Positions 22,587 through 32,402 of a stretch of 47,510 nt of DNA are shown here, piece by piece; positions within the stretch are counted from its first letter, which is position 1; each line of letters begins with the position of its first letter. The stretch comes from Lachnospiraceae bacterium. GTDB taxonomy: Bacteria > Bacillota > Clostridia > Lachnospirales > Lachnospiraceae. The notes under the pieces were generated by a model. It had not been told where the DNA came from and ran no database searches. It saw only the letters and a list, made by a program, of their open reading frames with translations. Both the position numbers and the translations under genes were made by a program. The DNA lies in the NCBI GenBank assembly GCA_017478245.1, contig JAFVDW010000049.1, positions 1 through 47,510 of the forward strand, written 5' to 3'.

Positions 22587-22780
22587 TTGTCGGAAAGTTC
22601 CTCCATTTCCATTATTTAGTTTCGCTCAAAGGGGGTCATCCACTATATCTTGTATTTTTTCTGTAATTTTTAGTGATTTATTTTTGACATATGTAGGTAT
22701 ACTGTGATAAACTTATCATGATAGTGGGATAGTATTGATATACTAGGTGAAAAAAGACCAACATAAGGGAGCGAAATACC

Positions 22781-25700
22781 TTGGATAAGTACGAATACAA
22801 AGTAAGAGCGGATGAAATCAAACAATTAATAGCACAGGGGGAATATGCGCAGGCAGCGGAGATTGCGGATACCATTGATTGGCGTAGAGTAAAGAGTGTA
22901 ATGATGCTTTGTACCATCAGTGATTTGTATAAGATTAACCGCAGATATGAGGATGCCCGCGATATGTTGCTGTTGGCTTATGAGCGACGTCCCGGCGGAA
23001 GGACTATTTGTTATTCGTTGTGTGAACTGTCCATCAAGATGGAGGAAGTTGTTCAGGCGATAGAATATTATAAAGAGTTTGTACAGGTGGCGCCCAGAGA
23101 TCCGGGGCGTTATATTCTGCAATATAAGCTGTATGAAGCACAGGAAGTAAGTCTGGAAGAGCGTATTGAGGTTCTGGAAGAATTAAAGAAGCGAGATTAT
23201 CGGGAAAAATGGGCTTATGAACTGGCATACCTGTATCATAGAATCGGGCTTGCCACCCGCTGTGTGGAAGAATGCGATGAATTGATTCTTTGGTTTGGTG
23301 ACGGTAAGTATGTGATCAAGGCAATGGAATTGAAAATGCTACATCAGCCGTTGACGGCGAAGCAGCAGGAATTGTATGACAGACGCTTTGAAGAGGCTGA
23401 TACATATGCAGAAAATACAGAATATACTTCAGAGGACAATGTAGAGAACAACGCAGAGAACAACGCAGAGAACCATACATCCTATGAGAGCACAGAGGAT
23501 GCGGCGGGAGATACGAAGGTGATTCCGGATCCGATGTTGGGGGATACACAGGTTTATGTGATGTCCGGTGAACTGCGCCGGGAGGCGGAGGAAGAAGAGG
23601 GCGCTTCAGACGCATACTGGAATAATGAGGAAGAAGCGAACTGGCAGGCAGAGGAACAGCCGGAAGAAAGTATACCTGAGGAAGACGCTAACTGGCAGGT
23701 AGAGGAACAGCCGCAGGAGGAGCAGTCCGAGGAAGAGTTTGAGTACCATGTGAAGACCATGGACGTGGGCGAATACAATACAATCAATTTGCAGGCACAG
23801 TTGGCAGAAGGCTTGAAAGAGGTTCTGGGAGAAGAGTATGGGAATGAAGCAGGTGAAAGACCGCAGGATGCCATTACCCGCACAATCATAGCTCCCATGT
23901 TGGAAGAGGACACGGAGCCGGAAAATCAGGAACCGGCAGAGGATGCTGTTGCGGATTCATATAGCGATGTGTACGATCCTGTAGGCGCGGATTATGAAGC
24001 GACCGATTACGAAGCGACCGATGCGGAAGAATTTTTCACGGAAGAATCCTATATAGAAGAGTCCGATGTACAAGAAGTTTATGATACTGAGAATCCCGGT
24101 CTTGAAGAAGCTGATTTTACAGAGTCCGATGTGGAAGAGGATATCGAGCCTGGAGATGAAACTGTAGAGGAAGCGGAAGAAATCATCGAGGAGACAGAGG
24201 TATTTTTCGGAGATACCGGAGAGATACAACAGCCTGAGGCTTTTTTGGCAGATGATTCTGCTGCTGAGCTGATTTCTCAGGAGACCTACGATGAGGTCGG
24301 AGTAGAAGAGTTCTTGTCAGAAGAGCCGGCTTCCGAGGAGCCGACTTCCGAGGAGATCAGTGCTGAAGCGTTTGGCTCAGAGGAGTTCTTGGCGGATGAT
24401 GCCACCGGGGAACTAAGGGAGGAACCTATAGCTGAGGAGGACATCACCGCAGAGATTGTAATGGAGCAGATGCGCCGTGAGAACAGTGGAGAGACACTGG
24501 AAAGTGTGATGTTGGCAGAGCCGCCGAAGGAATTAGCGTCCGTTTTGCAACAGGATTCGGATGGACAACTGAGCCTTGTCATGCCGGACAGCGAATTTGT
24601 TGAAAAGCAGATTACCGGTCAGATGAGTATTGAGGAGATACTTGCTGAGTGGGAACGCATGAAGAAGGAGAATGAAGAGAAGCGCAAAGAAGAAGTGCGT
24701 CAGCATGTATTGCAGCAGACAGGTGATATGTTTACGGAGTTTGAGGCTTCGGTGCGTGACGGTTTGCTAGAGCAGATTGAAAGTGGTAAAATCAGTGTAG
24801 ATGAGGCTGTAGCTGCCACCGATGGCGCCGATTCTTCCGACGAAGAGGAGTTCTCAGTGGATGAGGCTTTGGAGAAAACGGTTGATGAGGAAACAGCAGC
24901 GTCCGACGCAGAAGAAGACTTGGAGATTTTGGACAATCTGGAATCGGATGAGTATAGCGAAGTAGAAGAGCTGGAAGAGATTGTTGATATCATTGACCGT
25001 GTAACCGGTGAAATCGACACGGAAGCAGTTGAGTTTGCAGTGGCTGAGGCGGAATTTAATGAGGAATTTTACGAAGCTCCGGTAGAGGAAGTGTTGGAAT
25101 CCTATGAATTCGGAGAGCAGGAGCCCGAAGAGATATATGAAGAAGCTGCTGAAGCGTTCTACGAGGAATCCGATGAGGAATCTAATGAGGAATCTTACGA
25201 AGCCCCGGTAGAGGAAGTGCTGGAATCCTACGAATTCGGAGAGCAGGAGTTCGAGGAAACTGTTCCAAATGTTATACGGGAAGAAGCTCCCGAAGAGTTT
25301 TCTAAACAGGCTCAGGAGACTTTGGAGGATACCATAAAGGAAGAGTTCGCCTATATTGGTGCTGACACAGAGGATGTAGAGCCCAATGAAGTGCAGGAAG
25401 CGCCTGTTGCACAGGAGAGTACATCTAATGAGGCAGAGGTTTCTAAGGTGCAGGAGACTTTGGAGGTAGAACGTGAGCAGCCTAAGCTGCGCGATCTGAC
25501 AAAGGAAGAGAAGGAATTGTATGCACCCTTCATTCAGAGCAGAGCAGGTAAGGAACAGCTCATCAGAGCTTTAGATAATGTAAGTATGGCGGCATTTACC
25601 GGTAACATTATTGTCACCGGAGAAAGCGGTGTGGACACATTGGGACTTGCGAAGAGTATGATTCGCGAAGTGCAGTTGTCTGATCGCAATTTTGCGGGCA

Positions 25701-26239
25701 AGGTTGCCAAGATTTCCGGAGAGGCCTTGAACAAAAAAGACGTGGAGCAAGTGATTCGGAGTCTGAAAAACGGTGCTTTGATCGTGGAAAAGGCATCGAA
25801 TATGAACAGCGATACGGTGAATGCGCTCTACAAATCGCTCCAACAGGAGACCAGTGGTATGATTGTAGTGTTGGAGGGCAGCAAGCGCGCCATGAATCGC
25901 TTCCTTTCACAGTATGAGAAGCTGGATGAATGCTTTACGGCAAGGGTGGATGTAGAGCCCTTGAGCAATGATACGTTGGTGGCATTCGGACGTCAGTATG
26001 CCAAGGAAAGAGAGTATTCTATTGATGAGTTCGGTGTTCTGGCGCTTCACACCAGAATTGAGGAATTACAGACAAGCGATCATAATGTGACAGTCGTAGA
26101 GGTGAAGGACATTGTTGATGAGGCGATTGCCAAAGCCAGCAAGAAGACCTTGGGACACTTTATGGATGTGCTTTTGAAGAGACGATTTGATGCAGACGAC
26201 ATGATCGTTCTCGGGGAAAAGGATTTCGCAAGATATTAA
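22781..26239 (+). CDS. Giant acidic protein: TPR-like head, Glu-rich middle, degenerate AAA-like tail
   Basis: A 1152-residue protein starting with TTG (AAGGGAG 10 bases upstream). Residues 1-210 are helical repeats of TPR type (A-Q-A-A-E-I-A, I-N-R-R-Y-E-D-A-R-D-M-L-L-L-A-Y, V-V-Q-A-I-E-Y-Y-K-E-F). Residues about 215-890 are a very acidic, low-complexity region with internal duplications. Residues about 900-1150 resemble a CbxX/SpoVK-like AAA domain with lid helices. But the P-loop position reads T-G-E-S-G-V-D-T, lacking the lysine, and the Walker B position (A-L-I-V-E-K-A) lacks the Asp-Glu pair. ATP hydrolysis is therefore unlikely. Role unknown; it is probably a scaffold. It is monocistronic or co-transcribed with glgB, 30 bases downstream. 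Confidence 0.8.
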   Translation: MDKYEYKVRADEIKQLIAQGEYAQAAEIADTIDWRRVKSVMMLCTISDLYKINRRYEDARDMLLLAYERRPGGRTICYSLCELSIKMEEVVQAIEYYKEFVQVAPRDPGRYILQYKLYEAQEVSLEERIEVLEELKKRDYREKWAYELAYLYHRIGLATRCVEECDELILWFGDGKYVIKAMELKMLHQPLTAKQQELYDRRFEEADTYAENTEYTSEDNVENNAENNAENHTSYESTEDAAGDTKVIPDPMLGDTQVYVMSGELRREAEEEEGASDAYWNNEEEANWQAEEQPEESIPEEDANWQVEEQPQEEQSEEEFEYHVKTMDVGEYNTINLQAQLAEGLKEVLGEEYGNEAGERPQDAITRTIIAPMLEEDTEPENQEPAEDAVADSYSDVYDPVGADYEATDYEATDAEEFFTEESYIEESDVQEVYDTENPGLEEADFTESDVEEDIEPGDETVEEAEEIIEETEVFFGDTGEIQQPEAFLADDSAAELISQETYDEVGVEEFLSEEPASEEPTSEEISAEAFGSEEFLADDATGELREEPIAEEDITAEIVMEQMRRENSGETLESVMLAEPPKELASVLQQDSDGQLSLVMPDSEFVEKQITGQMSIEEILAEWERMKKENEEKRKEEVRQHVLQQTGDMFTEFEASVRDGLLEQIESGKISVDEAVAATDGADSSDEEEFSVDEALEKTVDEETAASDAEEDLEILDNLESDEYSEVEELEEIVDIIDRVTGEIDTEAVEFAVAEAEFNEEFYEAPVEEVLESYEFGEQEPEEIYEEAAEAFYEESDEESNEESYEAPVEEVLESYEFGEQEFEETVPNVIREEAPEEFSKQAQETLEDTIKEEFAYIGADTEDVEPNEVQEAPVAQESTSNEAEVSKVQETLEVEREQPKLRDLTKEEKELYAPFIQSRAGKEQLIRALDNVSMAAFTGNIIVTGESGVDTLGLAKSMIREVQLSDRNFAGKVAKISGEALNKKDVEQVIRSLKNGALIVEKASNMNSDTVNALYKSLQQETSGMIVVLEGSKRAMNRFLSQYEKLDECFTARVDVEPLSNDTLVAFGRQYAKEREYSIDEFGVLALHTRIEELQTSDHNVTVVEVKDIVDEAIAKASKKTLGHFMDVLLKRRFDADDMIVLGEKDFARY

Positions 26240-26269
26240 ATTATAATATAAATATAGGAGGCACTGCTT

Positions 26270-28195
26270 ATGGCAAAAAGAAAAGCAAAAGCAAAGGCAT
26301 ATCCACAGGTGTTTATCTCAGAGACAGATCAATTCCTGTTTGCAGAGGGAACACATTATGATATCTACAAGAAATTGGGTGCGCATTTGTCCGAAGAGGA
26401 TGGTGTAAAGGGAGTCTTTTTCGGTGTTTGGGCTCCGAATGCACTGGAAGTTCATGTGACAGGCTCCTTTAACGGTTGGAGCGAGACAGAGCACCCTATG
26501 AATAAGTTGGGGTCGGGTGGTATTTGGAGTTTGTTCATTCCGGGCGTGGGTGAGGGAGAAATGTACAAATTTCTTATCACCACCAGTGATGGAAGGAAGC
26601 TTTACAAAGCGGATCCTTTTGCGAATTATGCGGAGTTCAGACCGGGTACAGCATCTATTATCACGGACTTAAGCGGCTTTGACTGGAAGGACGAAAAGTG
26701 GCTGGAGGCTCGCGCAAAGAAAGATATGAACAAGGAGCCCATTGCCATTTATGAGTGCCATATAGGTTCTTTTATGAAGCACCCCGATGGTACAGAGGAG
26801 GGCTTCTACAATTATCGTGAGTTTGCTGACAGAATAGTGGAATATCTGAAGGAGATGAAGTACACCCATATTGAGTTGATGGGTATTGCAGAGTATCCCT
26901 TTGACGGCTCCTGGGGCTATCAGGTTACCGGATATTATGCACCGACCTCCCGATATGGAACGCCCAAGGATTTCATGTATCTGGTGAATGAATTGCACAA
27001 AGCGGGCGTTGGGGTGATTCTGGACTGGGTTCCCGCACATTTTGCCACCGATGCTCATGGTTTGGGTGAGTTTGATGGTCAGTGCATCTTTGAACATCCC
27101 GATCCCAGACTGGGCGAGCATCCTGAGTGGGGCACCAAGATTTTTAACTATGGCAAAACAGAGGTCAAGAATTTCCTGATTGCCAATGCCTTGTTCTGGC
27201 TGAAAGAGTTCCATGTGGACGGTATTCGTGTGGATGCGGTTGCTTCCATGCTTTATCTTGACTATGGTAAAAAGGATGGACAGTGGCTGCCCAATAAATA
27301 CGGTGGGAACAAAAATCTGGAGGCAATTGAGTTCTTCCGCCATTTGAATTCCGTTATCCGCGGCACTTATCCGGGCTTTATCACGGTAGCCGAGGAATCC
27401 ACGGCATGGCCGAATGTCACAAGCGATATCGGAACAGAGGGCTTGGGCTTCTCTTTCAAGTGGAATATGGGATGGATGCATGACTTCTGTGAATACATGA
27501 AGTTAGATCCAGTTATGCGTAAAGGTGATCACTATGCCATGACCTTTGCCATGAGCTACAATGAGAGCGAGAACTATATTCTGCCTCTGTCACATGACGA
27601 GGTGGTTCATCTGAAATGCTCCATGGTCAATAAAATGCCGGGCTATCAGAAGGATAAATATGCAAATCTCCGTGCGGGATATGCTTTCATGTTTGGTCAC
27701 GCAGGTAAAAAGCTTTTGTTCATGGGACAAGACTTCGGACAGGAGCGTGAGTGGAGCGAGGCGAGAGAGCTTGACTGGTATCTTTTGGGAGAAGAGTTCA
27801 ACCATGGTGTACATGAATGGATGAAAGAGCTTTTAGGCGTTTACCGCAAGTATCCTGCAATGTATGAAAATGACAATAACTGGGACGGATTTGAGTGGAT
27901 GAATGCGGATGATACGGACAGAAGTACCTATTCCTTTATTCGCAAGAGCTCAACAGGACGCAACAATCTCCTCTTTGTCATCAACCTGACACCCATGAAG
28001 TGGGAGAATTATCAGGTTCCGGTGCCCAAGCTGAAGAAGTATAAGCTAATCCTGAACAGTGACGAGGAGCGGTTTGGCGGTTGGGGCAATCAGATTCCTG
28101 CGGAAGTGGAAGCAAAGGAAGAGCCCTGCCACTACAAGGAATATTCTATTTCCTTTGATCTGCCTCCTTACACGGCTGCAGTTTTCCAGTTCTAA
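26270..28195 (+). CDS. glgB: 1,4-alpha-glucan branching enzyme
   Basis: A 641-residue GH13 enzyme. An N-terminal CBM48 domain (about 30-130, with F-G-V-W-A-P-N-A-L-E-V-H-V-T-G-S-F-N-G-W) precedes the catalytic barrel. The nucleophile is D322 in G-I-R-V-D-A-V, the acid/base E375 in V-A-E-E-S-T-A-W-P, and the third acidic residue D443 in L-S-H-D-E-V-V-H. Then comes an all-beta C-terminal domain. Role: introduces alpha-1,6 branches in glycogen, so this organism can store glycogen. AGGAGG precedes the ATG. No other glycogen genes are nearby. A strong terminator follows. Confidence 0.95.
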   Translation: MAKRKAKAKAYPQVFISETDQFLFAEGTHYDIYKKLGAHLSEEDGVKGVFFGVWAPNALEVHVTGSFNGWSETEHPMNKLGSGGIWSLFIPGVGEGEMYKFLITTSDGRKLYKADPFANYAEFRPGTASIITDLSGFDWKDEKWLEARAKKDMNKEPIAIYECHIGSFMKHPDGTEEGFYNYREFADRIVEYLKEMKYTHIELMGIAEYPFDGSWGYQVTGYYAPTSRYGTPKDFMYLVNELHKAGVGVILDWVPAHFATDAHGLGEFDGQCIFEHPDPRLGEHPEWGTKIFNYGKTEVKNFLIANALFWLKEFHVDGIRVDAVASMLYLDYGKKDGQWLPNKYGGNKNLEAIEFFRHLNSVIRGTYPGFITVAEESTAWPNVTSDIGTEGLGFSFKWNMGWMHDFCEYMKLDPVMRKGDHYAMTFAMSYNESENYILPLSHDEVVHLKCSMVNKMPGYQKDKYANLRAGYAFMFGHAGKKLLFMGQDFGQEREWSEARELDWYLLGEEFNHGVHEWMKELLGVYRKYPAMYENDNNWDGFEWMNADDTDRSTYSFIRKSSTGRNNLLFVINLTPMKWENYQVPVPKLKKYKLILNSDEERFGGWGNQIPAEVEAKEEPCHYKEYSISFDLPPYTAAVFQF

Positions 28196-28223
28196 ACAAA
28201 AAGACCACAAGCTGCCATAAGGT

Positions 28224-28250
28224 TAAGAATTACATATTTTTTACCGAAAT
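28224..28250 (+). promoter_or_regulatory. Possible sigma-D (sigma-28) promoter of the flagellin operon
   Basis: TAAG (28224-28227), a 15-base spacer and ACCGAAAT (28243-28250), near the sigma-28 consensus TAAA-N15-GCCGATAA. It lies 70 bases upstream of the FliK-like gene that heads the flagellin operon. Confidence 0.4.
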
Positions 28251-28288
28251 AAAGGGTAAGTATGATTTCCATCGTACTTACCCTTTTT
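28251..28288 (+). terminator. Strong terminator after glgB
   Basis: A 16-bp stem (28251-28266 with 28271-28286, one G-U pair), loop TTCC, followed by TT. Confidence 0.85.
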
Positions 28289-28320
28289 GGATAAAATCTA
28301 ATTCTAGTGAGGATATAACT

Positions 28321-31254
28321 GTGAAAATATCTTTTCAGACACCGGAGATGCCGGAGATTAACAGACCTAAGATAGATAAAGCAGACCTTGCCCCTAAATC
28401 AGCGGCAGCGCCTGCCGCTTATAATGCCTATTTTCAGCCGGGAGCAGATCAGGGCGGATTGTTGATAGGTTCTGGAGTTAAGGAAAAAGGAAAGACGCTT
28501 ACCGAGTTGCAGCAGGAGGCAGGCAATATTGATGTGGGAATTATGCAGGATTACAAGACCGTGCTCTCCAACACCATGTCTAGTGAGGATTATGCAAAAA
28601 TGGAGGAAGAGGGCTTTGATTTCAGCAGCATGGAGCCGGAGGAAGCTGTTACCATCGTAGATAAGATTAAGGCAGAGCTTGCGCGTTCCGGCAAGCAGAT
28701 TGTGGGTTACACGGACGATTTGGATCTGGATACACTGACGGCTGCTGTGGGCAGTGCCGCTCTGGCACAGGCAATCAGCGACAGCTTTGCACAGGAGAAT
28801 ATACCGCTGACAGATGATAATATCGGACAGGTGAAGCAGGCGTGGGAAATGGCATCTTCCCTGCAGGAGCCTGGGGAAGCAGGCTTGCTATACATGGTGG
28901 ATAACAGCATGGCGCCGGAGATCTGGAATTTTTATCTTGCGCAGAACAGTGGAGCAGCAGAAGCCTTAGGACAGCCCAGATACTATGCGGAAGATATCGG
29001 AGGATACTATGCGGAGAGCGCTTCCGCCCAACCGATGGAAAACATGCAGGCAGAAATAGATAAAACATTGGAAAAAGAAGGAATAGCAGTGGACGAGGAG
29101 CACCGCAAGCTGGCGAGACAGCTATTGGAGGGTGGAATTCCGTTGGAGAGCGAGAGCATGGAGCGGCTGAGTACTCTGCAGGAGGTGAATTTCCCTGTGA
29201 CAGAGGAGGTCTTTGCCCGGTCGGTGGCGGTGGCTTTGACGGAGGGAAGAGAAGCAATTCATGCAGATTTGACCCAAACAGAGTCCATTTATGACCGTGC
29301 CCTTGAACTGGCAAAGGGAGACTGGCTGGAAGAAGGAATCGATGTAGGCGCAAGGAAGCAGTTGGAGGAGATTCGTCTCCGCATGACGGCAGAGGTCAAT
29401 GTGAAGCTGTTAAAGAGCGGATTCTCCATTGACACAGCACCTATGGAGCAATTAATTGAGGCACTTAAGCAGGCGGAAGAAGAGGTGGCGGCGCAGTATT
29501 TCCCGGAGGATACACAGGCGGTGGAGAAATACCGGATGTTCCACGAGACCAATCGCATCGTGGAGGACATTCCCGCTTTGCCGGCGCAGATATTGGGCAG
29601 ACCTTCTTTGATAGAAACTGGTACAATGGAGGATTTTCATGCGGAAGGTGTTGCGTTACGCGAGGAATTCCGCAGGGCAAATGAGAGCTATGAGACCTTG
29701 ATGACAGCACCCAGAAGAGATTTGGGTGACAGCATCCGAAAGGCATTTGCCAATGTAGATGATATTTTGGATGACATGAACCTGGAGTCCACAGATGAGA
29801 ATCGAAAGGCTGTGCGGGCGCTTGGCTACAACCGTATGGAGATTAGTCATGAAAACATTGCCCGCGTGACAGAGGCGCAGAAGCTGGTAGAACGAGTGGT
29901 GGAAAAAATGACACCGGCTGCGGTGCTCAAGATGATACGGGACGGACAAAATCCCCTCGCCAGCAGCTTCACCGAGTTGGAGGAATATTTTGACAGCCTG
30001 CCGCAGGAGTATCAACAGCAGGCAGAAAGCTACAGCCGTTTCCTATATGGGTTAGAATGCAATCACGATATTACACAGCAGGAGAGAGATAGCTTTATCG
30101 GTATTTATCGCTTGCTACATCAGGTGGAAGCGTCAGATGGTGCGGCAATCGGTGCGCTGGTGAACAGTCAGGCAGAGCTGCATTTTGACAATCTTTTATC
30201 GGCAGTGCGAAGCGGTAAATTCAAATCGTTAGATGCCCGGATATCTGACAGCTTCGGTGCAACTATGGATGTCATTCGCAAGGGCGAGAGCATATCGGAC
30301 CAGATTGCCAAGGGCTTTGTGGAGACAACCAATCAAATGATGGAATCTACATTTGTCACCGACAGGACAGAGGCAGCATTTCGTCAAGAGCAGCTTGAAA
30401 GCATGAGAGAGGCGGCAAGGGTTGAGCAGGAGACCGTAGCCATGTTGGAGCGCGCCCGGATTCCTGCCAATGTAGATAATCTGCTTGCAGCAGAGAGTCT
30501 GACCCATATGCCCGGTAATCTCTATAAGGACTTTAGAGAGAAGAAGCAGCGTCTCACAGCGGAAGCTTCTCTGGAGGAGACGGAAGAAACATGGGATGGT
30601 CTTCTGGAGAGCATGGATGAAAAAGAGGATTTTCAGACCCGATATGAAGAAGTGACAAAAGCGCTTCAGGAGGAGACAGAGGAGTTGAGCCTCCGGCAGG
30701 CAGATACCAGTATGGATGTGACAGCACTTCAGATGATGCACAAGCAGTTGGGTGTGCTGAGGAGTCTGGCACCTGCCGAGGAATATATAATCCCCCTGTA
30801 CCTGGAGGGTGAGCTCACGCAAGTGCATCTGACATTTGCACAGGGCGGGGAACATAAAGGTGAGATTGATATTACTACATCTCTGGGAGAAGAACCCATT
30901 CAGGCGCAGCTAAAACTGGAAGGTGACAGAGTTGGTGGTCTGTTAATCGGAAACACGGAAAATGCTGTTACGAAACTGACGCAGATTGCCGATATATTTT
31001 ATGATTCCCTGAAAGAACAGGGAAGTCAATGGGAGCCGGACAGACTGCCGGTCGTAAACATAGGAACGAAAGCAAGAACGGTTAGTAATATAGGAACCAG
31101 AGAAAACGTTCGGGATATATACAGGGATGTGTCCCTTGAACAAACCACGGATGGTGCGGGAACTTCAGCTTCTGAGGAAGCTGCTTCCAACAGGGAGCTT
31201 TACCGAATTGCTAAAGTATTTTTACAGGCTGTCAAGCAGCAGGAAAAGAGGTAA
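28321..31254 (+). CDS. FliK-like/DUF6240-type flagellar operon protein
   Basis: A 977-residue protein starting with GTG (GAGG 11 bases upstream). It is mostly alpha-helical and acidic, without signal peptide or membrane helix. The start (K-I-S-F-Q-T-P-E-M-P-E) is Pro-rich. Residues about 818-890 (I-P-L-Y-L-E-G-E-L-T-Q-V-H-L-T-F, then a charge-rich beta segment and helix) resemble the FliK C-terminal domain, which reads hook length and switches export to filament subunits. I recall the long body as DUF6240 of Lachnospiraceae; that name should be checked. The gene ends 2 bases before flagellin. A hook-length or export-control role is inferred. Confidence 0.6.
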   Translation: MKISFQTPEMPEINRPKIDKADLAPKSAAAPAAYNAYFQPGADQGGLLIGSGVKEKGKTLTELQQEAGNIDVGIMQDYKTVLSNTMSSEDYAKMEEEGFDFSSMEPEEAVTIVDKIKAELARSGKQIVGYTDDLDLDTLTAAVGSAALAQAISDSFAQENIPLTDDNIGQVKQAWEMASSLQEPGEAGLLYMVDNSMAPEIWNFYLAQNSGAAEALGQPRYYAEDIGGYYAESASAQPMENMQAEIDKTLEKEGIAVDEEHRKLARQLLEGGIPLESESMERLSTLQEVNFPVTEEVFARSVAVALTEGREAIHADLTQTESIYDRALELAKGDWLEEGIDVGARKQLEEIRLRMTAEVNVKLLKSGFSIDTAPMEQLIEALKQAEEEVAAQYFPEDTQAVEKYRMFHETNRIVEDIPALPAQILGRPSLIETGTMEDFHAEGVALREEFRRANESYETLMTAPRRDLGDSIRKAFANVDDILDDMNLESTDENRKAVRALGYNRMEISHENIARVTEAQKLVERVVEKMTPAAVLKMIRDGQNPLASSFTELEEYFDSLPQEYQQQAESYSRFLYGLECNHDITQQERDSFIGIYRLLHQVEASDGAAIGALVNSQAELHFDNLLSAVRSGKFKSLDARISDSFGATMDVIRKGESISDQIAKGFVETTNQMMESTFVTDRTEAAFRQEQLESMREAARVEQETVAMLERARIPANVDNLLAAESLTHMPGNLYKDFREKKQRLTAEASLEETEETWDGLLESMDEKEDFQTRYEEVTKALQEETEELSLRQADTSMDVTALQMMHKQLGVLRSLAPAEEYIIPLYLEGELTQVHLTFAQGGEHKGEIDITTSLGEEPIQAQLKLEGDRVGGLLIGNTENAVTKLTQIADIFYDSLKEQGSQWEPDRLPVVNIGTKARTVSNIGTRENVRDIYRDVSLEQTTDGAGTSASEEAASNRELYRIAKVFLQAVKQQEKR

Positions 31255-31256
31255 AT

Positions 31257-32384
31257 ATGAGAATTAATTACAATGTATCCGCGATGTTATCTAACAACGC
31301 ACTGTCCAACAATGATAATCTCCTGGCAAAATCGTTGGAGAGACTTTCTTCCGGATTGAAGATTAATCATGCAAAGGATGGTCCTGCGGGACTGGCTATG
31401 GCAAAGCGCATGAATGCCCAGATTGAAAGTCTTTCTGTGGCAAGCCAGAACGCAAGTGACGGTGTTTCCATCATTGAAACGGCTGACGGTGCACTGTCGG
31501 AAGTCAGTGATATGCTGCAGCGCATGAACGAGCTTGCAGTGAAAGCAGCTAACGGCACGATGACAGATGATGACCGTGCTACCATTCAGGCAGAGATTGC
31601 GCAGTTGAAGGATGAGATTACGCGTATCTCGGACACTACAGAGTTTAATGGACAGCCCTTGTTGAACGGGCAGTTTGAATTAAAGGGATACACCAATGTG
31701 GAAGGTGTAAAGGTCAGCGGTTACTCTACCGATGTTCCTATTAAGAATTACACAATTTCCAACCTTTCAATTTACAAAGAAGAGGTAGACGGAAGAGAAG
31801 TATCCAGGGTAACCGACGGCTACGAGCTGGGAGAGGATTTCCCGGAAGGCACCAGAGCAAATATCAAGGACAATCTGCTTACCTTTAGCGGACCGGATGG
31901 ATTTGAAATGACATTAGATCTGACCAATTCTGATTTTGCAAGAAATGGAACGATGACATTGGACGGTTTGGAGATAGATGCCACCGGTATTGGTGCTATG
32001 CGCTTGCAGATTGGAGCGAATGAGGGGCAGATTTTGGCGGTGGATATTCCTGCCATGACGCTCCGCAATATGAGTATTGAAAATATTGACGTGAGTACCA
32101 AGGCGGGCGCGGATGATGCGATTGCCCGCATCGACGAAGCGATTCAATTTACATCGGCTGCCAGAGGTAAGATGGGCGCTTACCAGAATCGTCTGGAATC
32201 TACGGTCAACAGTTTGAATATTACCAGTGAGAATATGACCGCTGCATATTCCAGAATTATGGATGTGGATATGGCGGAGGAGATGACGAGCTATACCACA
32301 TATCAGGTGCTGACACAGGCGGGAACTTCTATGCTTGCCCAGGCAAATGAGAGACCGTCCCAGGTATTACAGTTGTTGCAGTAG
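31257..32384 (+). CDS. Flagellin
   Basis: A 375-residue flagellin. The N-terminal D0/D1 helices (about 1-140: M-R-I-N-Y-N-V-S-A-M, L-E-R-L-S-S-G-L-K-I-N, D-G-P-A-G-L-A-M-A-K) and the C-terminal partner (about 280-375, ending Q-A-N-E-R-P-S-Q-V-L-Q-L-L-Q) are both intact. The surface domain between is short (about 130 residues, beta-rich), so the filament will be slim. The start, 2 bases after the previous stop, overlaps its GGAAAAGAGG ribosome binding site. FliS follows 18 bases downstream. No other flagellar genes lie in the window, so the main fla/che cluster is elsewhere. Confidence 0.95.
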   Translation: MRINYNVSAMLSNNALSNNDNLLAKSLERLSSGLKINHAKDGPAGLAMAKRMNAQIESLSVASQNASDGVSIIETADGALSEVSDMLQRMNELAVKAANGTMTDDDRATIQAEIAQLKDEITRISDTTEFNGQPLLNGQFELKGYTNVEGVKVSGYSTDVPIKNYTISNLSIYKEEVDGREVSRVTDGYELGEDFPEGTRANIKDNLLTFSGPDGFEMTLDLTNSDFARNGTMTLDGLEIDATGIGAMRLQIGANEGQILAVDIPAMTLRNMSIENIDVSTKAGADDAIARIDEAIQFTSAARGKMGAYQNRLESTVNSLNITSENMTAAYSRIMDVDMAEEMTSYTTYQVLTQAGTSMLAQANERPSQVLQLLQ

Positions 32385-32402
32385 TGTAGCAGGGGGTAAG
32401 CT

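Noticed and set aside
23400..25400. Minus-strand open frames opposite the acidic linker
   Set aside because: They are Ser-rich mirror readings of the Glu/Asp-rich coding strand and have no ribosome binding sites.
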